In this document: positions 11,683 to 22,873 of the stretch, one piece after another
Numbering within the stretch: the stretch's first letter is position 1
Layout: every line of letters starts with the position of its first letter
Assembly (NCBI GenBank): GCA_023055425.1
Contig: JALGPY010000009.1
Coordinates: 18,045,775-18,109,774 of the forward strand
Source: Linanthus parryae
Taxonomy: Eukaryota > Streptophyta > Magnoliopsida > Ericales > Polemoniaceae
DNA: 64,000 nt
Reading direction: 5' to 3'
Notes under the pieces: model-generated
Seen by the model: the letters and a program-made list of their open reading frames with translations, nothing else
What the model was told of the DNA's origin: nothing
Databases searched by the model: none
Translations under genes and position numbers: made by a program

Positions 11683-13197
11683 TGATAACGCCCAATTAGG
11701 GGTTGTCTTTTAGCCTGATTTCACGAGCGTTTGTGTCAGAAAACAGCGTCTTTTGCCGGGATTTGCCTTAGAATGCCTCGGGAAGTTAAAACGAGATATT
11801 TATTTGTACTTTCTGGATTCCTGCTTATTTATAGCTTTTATTGGATATGATCGCGGGTTCTGTTCATGTTGCCTTTTCAGGAACAGGTTCGGGAGGTGCA
11901 TCGGGAAGCGTGTCGGGACCAAACCGGGGCCGTATCGGGAAACGTGCACAAGATCGAGCCAAGACGGGAACACGGAAAAGCAGGAAAACACCAAGGGAGG
12001 CAAACCGGAGACTTCAGGCAGAAGTGTGGACCCAGGAGACTTCAGGAAGAAGTATATACGCAGGCGGGGGGGGGGGGGTATGGGAGCATGATTTGTGGTC
12101 CCTGGTTGCGTATATACGCAACCCTTGCGTATATACGCAGCCAGGTTGACTTTTTCCCGAGTTGGTGGACCGATGGCAGTTTTCGTAAATTCTGGCGGAA
12201 GCGTTTCGGGAAAACAGCACTATTTATAGACTCGTCCATACTCGTTTTGAGACACACTATGCACAACACAACCGAAGGACAAGTCAGAGCATCCCCGAAG
12301 AGAACGGAAGAGCGATTCGAGATTCGAAGACTTAGTTTGATTTCATTCTCTCTCTTTACATTCAGAAACTGTGTGTAGTATTATGTCTATTCGTAGCTAA
12401 ACTTCTTACCTAGGTTCTCGGTGAACCTAGGGTTTCATATCCAGATTTTATGACTACTTTAATTATGTATTCATTATTGTTATCTTAATTCAGCAAGTTG
12501 TATCTGTTATTCTGGCTTTGAATATTCTCGTATATGCATGATAGGATTGATCACCCAGGATTGCTATAGACCCGAGCTTGTAGGTGAAAACGCCAGGTTA
12601 GGGTTAGGAAGAAAAGTCAGGATTTAGTACCTTACCCTGATAGACCGACCAGAGAAAGGGAGATAGGGCTAGCACCGAAAAACGTGTGACTGACTGCTAG
12701 AGAATTTGACCTGGGCCATTCGGACAGGTTAGAAACCCTAACATGATTAGAACGAGACTACAGACTTAGGCAGCTTAACAGGAATCCGAAAGTCTGCAGG
12801 ATCGGGATTACGTGTGGAAGCTGAAAGGTCACTGCACAACCGGTACGTTGCACAGATAGCAAAACTGCTGAGTGTTTTCATATCAAACGTAAAACTGAAA
12901 TCTGTAGAAACCCTAGGGGATCCTGGAGCCTAGTTCCCATCTATTATAGTAACAACCAATTCAGCTTATTTCAGAAAAACGTCACAAAAAATAATTACGT
13001 TTGCGTTTTTAATTTATGTTTTTAGGTTATTAAACTGCAATCACAACCAACTCCTCCTCGTTGCTACACTCGGTTAACTAAAATTGATTACGTGAGAAAA
13101 CCCGAAACAGTCTTTGTGGGATCGAAAACCCGAGTTGAAATACACCCGGTATTACTTGATTTCGTATACTTGCGAATAGCCTGTATTCTGCGCATCA
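11683..13197 (+). repeat. Gypsy-1 5' LTR
   Basis: 1515 bp from TGATAACGCCC to GCGCATCA. Positions from 12548 on are repeated almost exactly at 18269-18918, and a related copy runs in reverse at 63353-64000. It contains a 13-base G run (12066-12078), two 14-bp palindromes (12107, 12126) and a TATA-like TATTTATAG near 12220. Open frames inside it (11753-12378, 12014-12269) are not conserved in the other copies and are not called. Confidence 0.92.
12052..12139. promoter_or_regulatory. Palindromic TGCGTATATACGCA repeats and G run in the Gypsy-1 LTR
   Basis: The perfect palindrome TGCGTATATACGCA occurs at 12107-12120 and 12126-12139. A half copy, GTATATACGCA, starts at 12052, followed by G13 at 12066-12078. 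The cluster lies in the U3-like part of the LTR upstream of the TATA-like site. A regulatory role is inference from position and symmetry. Confidence 0.5.
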
Positions 13198-13203
13198 AGT
13201 TTT

Positions 13204-13221
13204 TGGCGCCGTTGCTGGGGA
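13204..13221 (+). promoter_or_regulatory. Gypsy-1 primer-binding site, Asp-tRNA type
   Basis: TGGCGCCGTTGCTGGGGA lies 6 bp after the LTR end. This word is the Asp-tRNA-type primer-binding site known from Athila elements. Confidence 0.85.
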
Positions 13222-13338
13222 CTTTTTAGGGTCTATTAAGTTGTCAGAATTAGTTTTCAGAGTTTTTTTATTTTTCAGTTTCGTTATTTTTCTTTTATCT
13301 CACTGCGTTTTGAATCTGCGTTTTTCAGGACTGTTCAG

Positions 13339-14987
13339 TTGATTCCCAGATTGCCTCACGATTTGGTACCACCACTCGACAATCCAGAAAAATTGTACAC
13401 CGAACAGAACCGCAGAAACCGAGAAAGCAGAATGGCAGCCAACCCGAGGGACAATCTCGAGAACCCTGCAACCTGTGGGGAGGAACGAGAGACTCGTACC
13501 CCAGCCCAGATGGCTCGGTACATCGAAGAGCTTGTCACAGCGGGACTTGCTGCCCGAAGCAACCAGAGAACATATAACCGGTCTGGGAAAGCGTTGGTGG
13601 AAAATTTTGAAGTCCCCGCCGGGGGGCATGAGCGAGCTATTGTGGTCCCCGATATCACCGCCGAGCACTTTGACATCAAACCATCCACCATCCAGACGGT
13701 ACAAACTCTCTGCCCGTTTCATGGCAAGGCCGACGAAGACCCGAAGATTTTATCGGGAAATTCGAGGATTACTGCAACAAGGTCCGATACAAGGGGGTAG
13801 ATGCAGAGGCACTTATGCTGATCCTGTTCCCATATTGCCTATTCGGAGTAGCCAAAGACTGGCTCGAATCCCGACCACCCAAATCCATCACCACATGGGA
13901 GGAGTGTGTCACAGATTTTCTGGCAAAGTTTTATCCATCTTCCCGAGTCGTTCAGTTAAAGAGCGAAATTCTTTCATTCAAGCAGAAGATGGGGGAGACG
14001 ATGGTAGACGCATGGGACATACTCATGAGATTCGTGAAAAGATGCCCGAACCACGGTTTTGGAGATGCGAAGATCCTGCAGGTATTCTACCACGCCCTAG
14101 ACAGGGAGAATGCTGACAGGATTGACAGAGAAGCCGGGGGAAACTTCCTGTATCATGTAGACAAAGATGGTGAATATGACCTGATAAAGAAGTTAGACAA
14201 ACAGGACACCCGACTGTTTGACGATCGAAGGATGACGGCAAGAGCCGAACCAGCGGAAGACGACCGGATAGATAATCTAGCCAAGATCGTTCAGGACTTG
14301 GTCAAGAAAGTCTACTCGGATAAGAAGACCGTTTCACCAGTGGGAGACCCTGATTTCGACACGGCCATTGAGGAACTAAGAACCGAAGATACCAATTACG
14401 TACAGCAGCAGTGGGACCCGAGCCGGTACCGACCGGGTATGAGAGACCATCCCGGGTTCCGGTACAGAAACCCGAATTCCGCAGTATATGCACCTGGGTT
14501 CCAGCACAGGACACCAGCCCAGCAAGCAGCACCGACACAACAGGTTCAGCCGGGCCCATCTGAACAGCAGTACGACGCCCAGATGAAGAAGATCGAGTCC
14601 ATGTTTCAGACAAGGGAGACCCGGTTCGCACATATGGATGCCTTGACAGCGGACATGCAGACAACCAAAACGTCACTGCGCGCTTTGGAGGTACAAGTGG
14701 GGCAGTTAGCAAAGCAGCTAACGGAGAGACAGCCAGGAAACCTGCCCTCGAATACAGTGAATAATCCACGGGCTCAGATCAATGCTATCTCCACTCGAAG
14801 TGGATTGGCACTGCGGGATCCACCGTATCCTAGCCACGCTCGGGCAGAAAAGTCGAAAGAAGTAGAACGCAACTTGTCGGGCCACGATAACAGCTCAGTC
14901 GACGCCCCCAGCCAAAGGGCTCGGTTGAGCAGGATGCAGTGCAAAACGAGACAGATGCAGAAACGGTACCTGTCTCCAAGGAGGTGA
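13339..14987 (+). pseudogene. Gypsy-1 gag, one frameshift
   Basis: Athila-type Gag, the particle structural protein. The first frame (13339-13800) ends in a variable region. A shift near 13745 moves to the frame continuing through 13815-14987. There the retrotransposon gag domain is clear: LFPYCLFGVAKDWL, TWEECVTDFLAKFYP, LKSEILSFKQK and CPNHGF, at about residues 1-100. A Gln/Pro-rich linker and the ISTRSGLALRDPPYP block, conserved at Athila gag C-termini, follow. No zinc knuckle is seen. The first ATG is 126 bp after the PBS. The end overlaps the next frame by 49 bp. Confidence 0.85.
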
Positions 14988-15659
14988 CATACCCCTTGAG
15001 GACACGAAAGAGGGATGACAGCAAGGACTACGCCAGGTTTCTCGAAATTTTCAAACAGCTACAGATCAACATACTCTTTGCCGAGGCTTTGGCGAAGATG
15101 CCCACTTACGCCAAATTCGTCAAGGACATCTTGTATGGAAGAAGGCAAATGAGCGATTTCGAGACCATAAACCTGACGGTAGAAGTGAGCAACTGTGTGA
15201 AGAATGGGCTCCCGAGGAAGAGAAAGGATCCTGGCAGTTTTGTTATACCGGTCACCTAAGGTAATGCTTACACAGGAAAGGCTCTATGCGACCTAGGGGC
15301 CAGCATCAACCTGATGCCATTAACGATTTTCAAGAGTTTGAAAGTCGGTGAACCCCGACCCACCAGAATCATGCTGCAGATGGCAGACAGGTCCGTTAAA
15401 CAGGCTTATGGGGTTATCGAGGATATTCTGGTCAAAGTCGGCGAGCTGATTTTCCGGCAGATTTTGTCATCCTGTACATGGAGGCACGTGAGGTACCGCT
15501 CATACTTGGCAGGTCGTTTTTGGCCACTGGCGAAGCTATGATAAACTGCAAGAGCGGGGAGCTGACCATGCAGATTAACGAGGAAAAGGTGAAATTTAAC
15601 GTTTTCAAAAATCTGCAACGTCAAATTATTACGACCACGAAGATATCTTTGCCATAGAA
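14939..15659 (+). pseudogene. Gypsy-1 protease region, broken
   Basis: The frame opens in -1 relation to gag. It has the spacer typical of Athila (LQINILFAEALAKMPTYAKF, then RKDPGSFVIPVT) and, after a TAA at 15257-15259, the aspartic protease site ALCDLGASINLMP at about 15286-15321. A frameshift near 15450-15470 splits the second half of the protease, whose remainder is readable in another frame up to about 15600. The stop and the shift make it non-functional. The 14939-14987 overlap could be a lesion or a real gag-pol overlap. Confidence 0.85.
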
Positions 15660-17250
15660 GTGGTTGAAGAAGTTTGGGAAAACGAGGAGATGGACCAATT
15701 GTGGGAAGAGATTGACAGCATGTACGGGGAAGAAAAGGAGAAGACCCGGTGCGAGCATGCCATGAGAGCCGAAGACTGGACCACTTTGCACCAGGACGAA
15801 GATGGCGGGCAAAAGATGATTCTGGTCCCGTCACTCAAGGAACCACCCGCACTGGAGCTGAAACCACTCCCGAGCCATCTCAGGTATGCGTATATTGGTG
15901 ATAATAGTGCTCTGCTCGTAATTGTTTCGTCCCATTTATCTCAACAGGAACAGAAACTGTTGGAGGTATTGCGAGAGCATAAGGAAGCAATCGCCTGGAC
16001 GATTGCAGATATTAAGGGCATCAGCCCCTCCTATTGCATGCACAAGATCCGAATTGAGGGAGGCAAGAAACCGGTAATTCAGCCCCTGCGGAGACTGAAT
16101 CCGAACATGAAAGATGTTGTGCGAAAAGAGGTCATGAAGTGGCTGGAAGCAGGAATCATATACCCCCTATCTGACAGCACGTGGATCAGCCCGGTCTAGT
16201 GCGTGCCCAAAAAGGGGGGTATTACGGTGGTGCAGAATAATGACCAGGAACAGATTACGCAGTGCACCGTTACAGGGTGGCGAATATGTATGGACTATCG
16301 GAGACTAAACGACGCAACACTGAAAGATCACTTCGCGCTACCATTCATGGACCAGATGTTGGATGGGATCGCCCACCACGCCTATTACTGTTTTCTGGAC
16401 GGGTACTCCGGGTACAACCAGATTTGCATAGCCCCGAAAGATCAGGAAAATACAACGTTTACCTGCCCGTACGGTACGTTCGCGTTCCGGCGCATGCCGT
16501 TCGGGTTGTGTAACGCTCCAGCAACGTTCCAGAGATGCATGATGGCGATATTTTCCGACATGATCGAGAAAAATCTGGAGGTATTTATGGAAAAATTTTC
16601 ACTGTTTGGGGACAGTTTCGATGACTGCCTGCACCATCTGGGTCAGGTTCTGGTCCGATGCAAGAAGGCAAATTTGGTATTAAATTGGGAGAAGTGTCAC
16701 TTCATGGTCACCGAGAAGATCGTGCTGGGTCACAGAATTTCGAAAGGGACTCGAGGTGGACAGGGCCAAAATCGAGGTGATAAAACAGCTTCCATACCCG
16801 AAAAATGTAAAGGCGATCAAAAGTTTTCTGGGACATGCAGGATTTTACCGGAGATTCATCAAAGACTTTTCCAAGATCACAAAGCCACTCTGCGTTTTAC
16901 TTGGAAAAGACGTGCCCTTTGACTTTGATGCAGCATGGCAGCAGGCTTTTGACCATTTAAAGGAGAAGCTGACCACAACAGTTATTACTACACCGGATTG
17001 GTCACTCCCGTTTGAGCTGATGTGTGACGCCAGCGATTACGCAGTCGGTGCAGTCTTGGGCAACGAAAGGAGAAGGTATTCCACGTGATATATTATGCGA
17101 GCCGGGTGCTCAACGATGCCCAGATCCACTATGGCACGACAGAAAAGGAACTGCTTGCTGTGGTGTATGCCCTAGACAAGTTCAGGCAATATTGGTCGCG
17201 TCAAAAGTTATCGTTTTACCGACAATAGTGCCCTGAAATACCTGCTGGAC
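15660..17250 (+). pseudogene. Gypsy-1 reverse transcriptase and RNase H, broken
   Basis: The RT palm and fingers run from about 15960 to 16720. IRIEGGKKPVIQPLRRLNP and GWRICMDYRRLNDAT are followed by YCFLDGYSGYNQI and the YGTFAFRRMPFGLCNAPATF block. The catalytic motif, normally FMDDF in this lineage, reads VFMEKFSLFGD at about 16584-16616, so both catalytic aspartates are replaced. A TAG at 16197-16199 replaces CAG, and a frameshift lies near 16745. The thumb and RNase H continue in the frame from 16756 (FLGHAGFYRRFIKDF, LMCDASDYAVGAVLG) and, after a shift near 17070, through [19 protein letters not shown] stop and shift near 17220 follow. Confidence 0.88.
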
Positions 17251-17274
17251 AAGAAGGACGCGAAACCGAGACTG

Positions 17275-18270
17275 TTGAGGTGGGTACTATTGATGCAGGA
17301 ATTTGACGTGGAAATCCGGGACAAGAAGGGAGTTGAGAACGTAGTAGCGGATCACCTATCCAGGCTCGAGAATGCTAAGGTGGACCTGGTACCAATCAAG
17401 GAAATCTTCTCGGACGAACACATCATGGTAGTGAAAATCGGGAGACCGTGGTACTATGCCATAGCCAATTACTTGGTAACTGGCACGCTTCCCGAGGATC
17501 TTACCCCGTCTCAGAGAAAGCAGTTAGTTTCCGAAAGCCGACAGTATTTCTGGGATGACCCGTACCTATTCAAACAGGGGGCTGATAACATCCTAAGAAG
17601 GTGCATTCCAACCCACGAAGCCTGTAACGTAATCAGACACTGTCACTCATCACAGTGTGGGGGTCATTTTGGGGGAACACGTACAGAAAATAAGATACTG
17701 CAGTCCGGTTTTTTCTGGCCGACAATCTTTAAGGATTGCCACGACTATGTGCAGGGATGTGATAGATGCCAGCGAACAGGGAACATGTCACACCGGGACG
17801 AGATGCCAATGACCGTGTGGCAGGAAGTGGAACCCTTCGATGTATGGGGTATTGACTTTATGGGGCCATTCCCGTCTTCCATGGGTAACCTCTACATTCT
17901 GCTGGCAGTGGATTATGTGACTAAGTGGATCGAGGCGATCGCGTGTCAGATAAACGATGCAGCTACCGTTAAGCGTTTTCTGAAACGCAACATTTTTACT
18001 CGTTTCGGAACTCCCAGGGCCATGATCAGTGACGAGGGCTCACACTTAATCAATCGAGTTTTTGCGAAAGATATGAAACAATACGACTTGTCAGTTCACA
18101 AGGTGTCATTAACCTACCACCCACAGACAAGCGGGCAAGCCGAAGTTTCGAACAGAGAGATCAAAAGCATACTCGAGAAAACGGTGAACCTCGGCCGAAA
18201 GGATTGGTCCATCAGATTGGACGATGCGCTCTGGGCCTACAGGACAGCTTTCAAAACGCCGCTGGGCATG
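17275..18270 (+). pseudogene. Gypsy-1 integrase, open but cut at its C-terminus
   Basis: The frame covers the RNase H-integrase linker ([15 protein letters not shown]) and most of a Ty3/gypsy integrase. The HHCC zinc finger is [11 protein letters not shown]...CDRCQ. The catalytic triad is visible as [20 protein letters not shown] and the Glu in [11 protein letters not shown]. After [17 protein letters not shown] at about 18220-18270 the reading runs into LTR sequence, which adds 26 unrelated codons up to 18348. The usual C-terminal domain is missing. All three catalytic acids appear intact. Confidence 0.88.
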
Positions 18271-18918
18271 ATCACCCAGGATTGCTATAGACCCGAGCCT
18301 GTAGGTGAAAACGTCAGGTTAGGGTTAGGAAGAAAAGTCAGGATTTAGTACCTTACCCTGATGGACCGACCAGAGAAAGGGAGATAGGGCTAGTACCGAA
18401 AAACGTGAGACCGACTGTTAGAGAATTTGACCCGGGCCATTCGGACAGGTTAGAAACCCTAACAGGATTAGAACGAGACTGCAGACTTAGGCAGCTTAAC
18501 AGGAATCTGAAAGTCTGCAGGATCGGGATTACGTGTAGAAGCTGAAAGGTCACTGCACAACCGGTACGTTGCACAGATAACAAAACTGCTGAGTGTTTTC
18601 ATATCAAACGTAAAACTGAAATCTGTAGAAACCCTAGGGGATCCTGGAGCCTAGTTCCCATCTATTATAGTAACAACCAATTCAGCTTATTTCAGAAAAA
18701 CGTCACAAAACATATTTACGTTTGCATTTTTAATTTCTGTTTTTAGGTTTGAAAACTGCAATCACAACCAACTCCTCCTCGTTACTACACTCGGTTAACT
18801 AAAACTGATTACCTGAGAAAACCCGAAACAGTCTCTGTGGGATCGACAACCCGAGTTGAAATACACCCGGTATTACTTGATTTCCTATACTTGCGAATAG
18901 CCTGTATTCTGCACATCA
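18269..18918 (+). repeat. Gypsy-1 3' LTR, truncated
   Basis: This matches 12548-13197 closely and ends TGCACATCA followed by the TAGAG duplication. The first 0.87 kb of the LTR is absent. The join to pol falls in GGCATGATCACC, and GCATGAT also occurs in the 5' LTR just before the homologous point, so a short microhomology may have guided the deletion. Confidence 0.9.
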
Positions 18919-18923
18919 TAGAG

Positions 18924-21170
18924 CTAGAGAGATTTACCTTTATTAGTGTATATCCAGTAGTCTTTTAAAATAATTTTTTCTTTATAAAAAAAAGTATATC
19001 CAGTAGAGCTAGAGGGAAAGGTTGTGGAAACACTTCAAACTTATCTACTCTGCATTAGCACCACTTCTTTCCCTAACGCCATCAATTTTATCCTCAAATC
19101 GTCGCTCATCTGGTTTCCTTTGATCCCACATGCATTACACAACAACAGTTAAAAAAAACACAATAATTTGTTATGATTTCAATGGGGAAAATTGTCGAAC
19201 ATGTGGTGTGCAGTTTTATTTACTTTGGACCCATCTAGATCGCTCCTCTTCACCTTCTGTGGGCACAAATTTGAGCGATGAGTTTCTCAAGAGCTAGAAA
19301 ACAAGAGAAAGAGATAGAAAACAAAGCAACGTTACATAGAGAAACTGGATGAGAAAGTTGCATTGAAGAAAGCTGAGGGAGGCATGGAAGTGTGTAATTT
19401 CAAGTTCTTGATCAAATAATTGGTTGAAAGAACTGAATTTGATTTAACTAGAGGAGATGAAATAGTTGTGTTCTCTCTAAAGATATTGAGAGGTTGTGCA
19501 TCAACGGGAAGGAAGACCAACATATGGAGAGGCTGAGGACACGTGGGTTGCAACGTGTCCCCTCATGACTTTCACATATTTTCTTTTCTTTTAGCAAATT
19601 TTTACCTACTGTATTTCTTTTATGAAAGGTTTAACTTTGACGTGGTTCTAAATATTTTGTCTACCATTCGAGCTTTATTTATTATATAGTTTTTTTTCTC
19701 AAGAACAAATAATAGTAATAATAAAACAATATAAGTATATCTTTTCACCAAAATATTGTGACCAAAATTATGAATTATTCAAAATAGAAAAAGTTGTTAA
19801 TAAAGAGGAGAAAATATAGGAAATGTATTGTTTAGATATATTTTACCTATTAATTTATATATGTACGCTATACTCACACAATATATTTGAGATGTCATTC
19901 GTACCAGACTTTACGATATATATGTGTCTTAGTCTAGACTTCACATACTCAAGTTTTTGGCTAGTTGACTTTTAATTTAGACTTCACATAAGTTTTTCTT
20001 TTCACCCTGCGACAAAACTTATTCCACCGGCCGAAATTAGCTTGGCACTGGTTAGAAATTAGTTTAGCACTGTCCGGAATCACCCGTCCACTGTCCATTT
20101 ATTGCCTGACACTGAATTGCGTCTATAGTGCAAACTACCAGTAATTCATTTTAAAAAAATAATCCGTCTACAAAATCACGCTCTATATTTTCTGGAGTGC
20201 CTTTAAAACGATGTTTGGGAGTGGGATCCATGCCCCCTTGAGAACTTATAGTTGACTAAAACTAGCATTTGGTTTCTTTAACCCACATTTTTTAAAAAAT
20301 ATAACACATATACTCCCACATAATAAACTTTTCTTTTTTATTAATGGGAAAAATCCCAGCTATTATACATGGGTAAAAAACACTTTCATTCCTATAGTTT
20401 CATAGAAGAACACTTCCCCCCTTCAGTGTGCCGAATTTTAAGTAATTTACACTCTCTGATTGTGATATCCTTAGTCTGGCAGTGGCATCTATCACTGAAA
20501 ATAATTTCTAGTACAAATTTGACCTCATACCATGCAAAAAAAAAAATCCAATATACCATCAGCAATCCCCACAAAATTTTATAGTATGAAGAAAACATTG
20601 TAAAAAAATTATTTTAGTGACAATTATCAATTCTAGAGTAGTGGTGTAACAATATGGGGCGTAGGTTTTCTGAAGTTCGGCATACGAAAGGGGTGTAAGT
20701 GTTCTTTCTCAAAAAGGAAAGGGTGAAAATGTTACCTCCATGAAACTAGAGGGGGTGAAAGTGTCCTTAACAACCTATCATTTTGATAAAAATACACATG
20801 ATCCGTTAAAAAAGACCAAGCGGAGACAGAGAGAAAAGAGATAAAGACCTGATTTTCCCGGAAGACTTCCACGAGCAGAGAAAAGAAATACACGAACTCA
20901 CGAAGGCTCCCGACAGTGACTGACTAGGACCTCTACAAGGCAAGCCCGCCGCCGAACTCGATCTTAGAAGTCGTTGAACTCAGATGGAGTACGGCTGTAT
21001 TGTTGGTCGTCACTCGAACCTGGGACATTGAGCATCAAATTTACGTCCCCATACTTTGTAAGAAAACCTAGGATGTCAATCAACTAATTTGGTATTCAAT
21101 TGCAAGAATTCCGCAGACTGTGTTGATTATTTGTTGATATGTTACCCTAATACAGTAATACTTCTATATG
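18924..21170. other. CACTA interior, right part
   Basis: Mostly AT-rich noncoding sequence. TTTACCTTTATTAGTGTATA followed by TCCAGTAG occurs on both sides of Gypsy-1 (11651, 18933), with another TATATCCAGTAG at about 18992. A GC-richer island at about 20870-21010 could be a captured gene fragment, but no domain is readable. No transposase is seen. Confidence 0.4.
20365..20775. repeat. Imperfect inverted repeat, possible MITE
   Basis: The left arm AACACTTTCATTCCTATAGTTTCATAGAAG (split here: AACACTTTCATTCCTATAG, then TTTCATAGAAG) matches the complement of the right arm near 20700-20770, which reads GACACTTTCACCCCCTCTAG, then TTTCATGGAGG. The arms are about 70-90 bp around an unrelated centre. 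The boundaries and target duplication are unclear. Confidence 0.45.
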
Positions 21171-21180
21171 AACTACTTCT

Positions 21181-21720
21181 AGGGATTATCCATATCCGAC
21201 CAGGAGAATTGGGATCCAGATCCGATCCAGCTCTGTTCGGATCGTCACCGTGTTCGGATTAGATTGGATCGGGTTTCATTTAGCCGATCCAAAACCGATC
21301 CGTAAATCCATATAGTACGTGTTCAGGTCGGATTCGAATCGGATCATGCTCAGATTTGCAATAAAATCCAAAAAAATAATATAAAAAATAAACTCTATTT
21401 CATACGCCCGAAGCATGTTTGTAAGTTACAGAGCGTAAAGCACAAAATAAATGGCTTTGAAGGTTGGAGTTACTTTTTTATTCACCATAGAAGTGTAAGT
21501 AGAGATATAATAGAGGTGTATTCCTAAAGCACACTTCTATGTCGGATCGGATCGGAACCCGGTGGATTTGCTCTCCGATCCAAATCCAAATCCAAATCCT
21601 ATTGGGTCTGGCTTTCCGGATTCAAATCCGATCCATTTTCAATTGGATTGGATTCGGATCCTATCCGTTCGGCTGGGACCGCTCGGATCTCAGATTGGAT
21701 TGGACCATATTGCCATCCCT
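21181..21720. mobile_element. Small non-autonomous DNA transposon with a 10-bp target duplication
   Basis: AACTACTTCT occurs exactly at 21171-21180 and again at 21721-21730. Between them the element begins AGGGATTATCCATATCC and ends, read inward, AGGGATGGCAATATGGTCC, an imperfect terminal inverted repeat. The interior is filled with GGATCGGAT and ATCCGATCC words in both orientations. The longest open frames (about 70 codons) merely translate this repeat. A 9-11-bp duplication suggests Mutator-like, whereas the terminal word resembles hAT ends (8 bp), so the superfamily is left open. Confidence 0.75.
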
Positions 21721-21730
21721 AACTACTTCT

Positions 21731-22173
21731 TCATTAAAGAATTTTGAGTGAACTGTTGGTATCATCTGTTCTTGGCTATTGGGTCAACTGCAGTCCTAGT
21801 GTCGGACTGTGATTTGTACCCAAAATTCGTTGGCATCTGTATCACTAAGGAAATGGACAAAGAAAAAATTTGTTTGCGTAGTCTAATCACTGCTTTACTT
21901 TACTTTCGCAACAAAATATTTGTGTTGCTAAATAATGAGAATGGGCAATGAAACAATTAGTTACTAAACCCGAAAATTCCAGTTTTGCTAACAAATATTT
22001 TTAGTACCAGATCATGTGAATGCGCTATAAAATAATTCATTACGAACACGGAAGGGTCATTTTTCTGGTACGAAAAATGTATTGTTATTAAATAATGGGG
22101 ATTAGGAACAAAATGATTCGTCACGAACACCCAAAAACTATTTTTATCACAACAAAACATTTTTGTTGCAAGA
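21731..22173. repeat. CACTA right subterminal region, first part
   Basis: Repeated words such as TTGTGTTGCTAAATAATG, TTCATTACGAACAC and TTCGTCACGAACAC recur at about 60-70-bp spacing, as in CACTA subterminal arrays. The array is interrupted by Copia-G and resumes at 23983. Confidence 0.6.
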
Positions 22174-22521
22174 TTTTATGATCCGGGCAGAGCTTAGAGA
22201 ACGATGAATTGATGAAAACAAGAACACAAGAACACACACAATGTAACGTGGTTCACTAGCGATGAGCTAGCTACCTCCACGACCCGAAAACCCTTGTTTA
22301 TTAGAAAGAACGATACGAATACAACTAACAATGTCCAGACACAACTTAGGTCCCTTATATAGACATGTAGGACCAACTCAGTGCCCAAGACATTCCAAAC
22401 AACTATAGAACAAATAAGGAAACAACCCAGAAACTGCCAAAGTTTGCCTCCCCAATTTGTTTCCTAAATTTCTTAGTCGCCTTTGACTTTTGCCGCCTTT
22501 GACTTCAAGTCATATTCAACA
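22174..22521 (-). repeat. Copia-G 3' LTR
   Basis: Nearly identical to 23631-23982. It contains GTAACGTGGTTCAC...GCTACCTCCACGACC (22244-22284), a block also found in the LTRs of Copia-E and Element H, and a TATA-like CTTATATAGAC near 22353 (TATATAAG on the - strand). Confidence 0.85.
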
Positions 22522-22873
22522 AATCTCCACCTTGACTTGAATCATCTCAGCAACCTAAACATGAACCGATGCTTCTCTCCAATAATCAACCCCAAACGTT
22601 TCGCAGCTGTATGCAAAACCCTCACGTCACAAGTTGCTCTAACTTCGCCAAGTTCCTGCAACGAGTGCCCCCAGCGATGCTCCAACTCCCGTCTAGTTCC
22701 TGCAATCGAACCCTATCGACGCTCCAACTACGACCGAGTTCCTGCAATCGAAAACCCCCTTCTTGTTGTTCCAACTCCCACCGAGTTCCTACAACAAGTT
22801 TGTTTGTTGTTCCGACTCCCACCGAGTCCCTACAACAAACCCCCCCAACATGTTGCTCCGATTCCCACTGAAT

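Larger units (their letters stand above)
11683..18918 (+). mobile_element. Gypsy-1: Athila-like Ty3/gypsy retrotransposon with a truncated 3' end
   Basis: The flanks TAGAG (11678-11682 and 18919-18923) are a perfect 5-bp target duplication. The order is 5' LTR, Asp-type PBS, gag, protease, RT, RNase H and integrase; integrase after RT marks Ty3/gypsy. Gag and protease words (ALCDLGASINLMP) match the Athila lineage. The end of integrase, any env-like region and the first 0.87 kb of the 3' LTR are missing, with pol joined straight to LTR sequence at 18269. The insertion sits within the CACTA element next to the decayed end of Copia-1. Confidence 0.92.

Noticed and set aside
13475..14116. 213-codon + strand frame over Gypsy-1 gag
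   Set aside because: It overlaps the gag reading frame out of phase, and the gag domain is in the other frame.
14939..14987. Programmed -1 frameshift between gag and pol of Gypsy-1
   Set aside because: Athila elements usually have one continuous frame. This copy has several other shifts and I see no slippery site or clear downstream structure, so a lesion is more likely.
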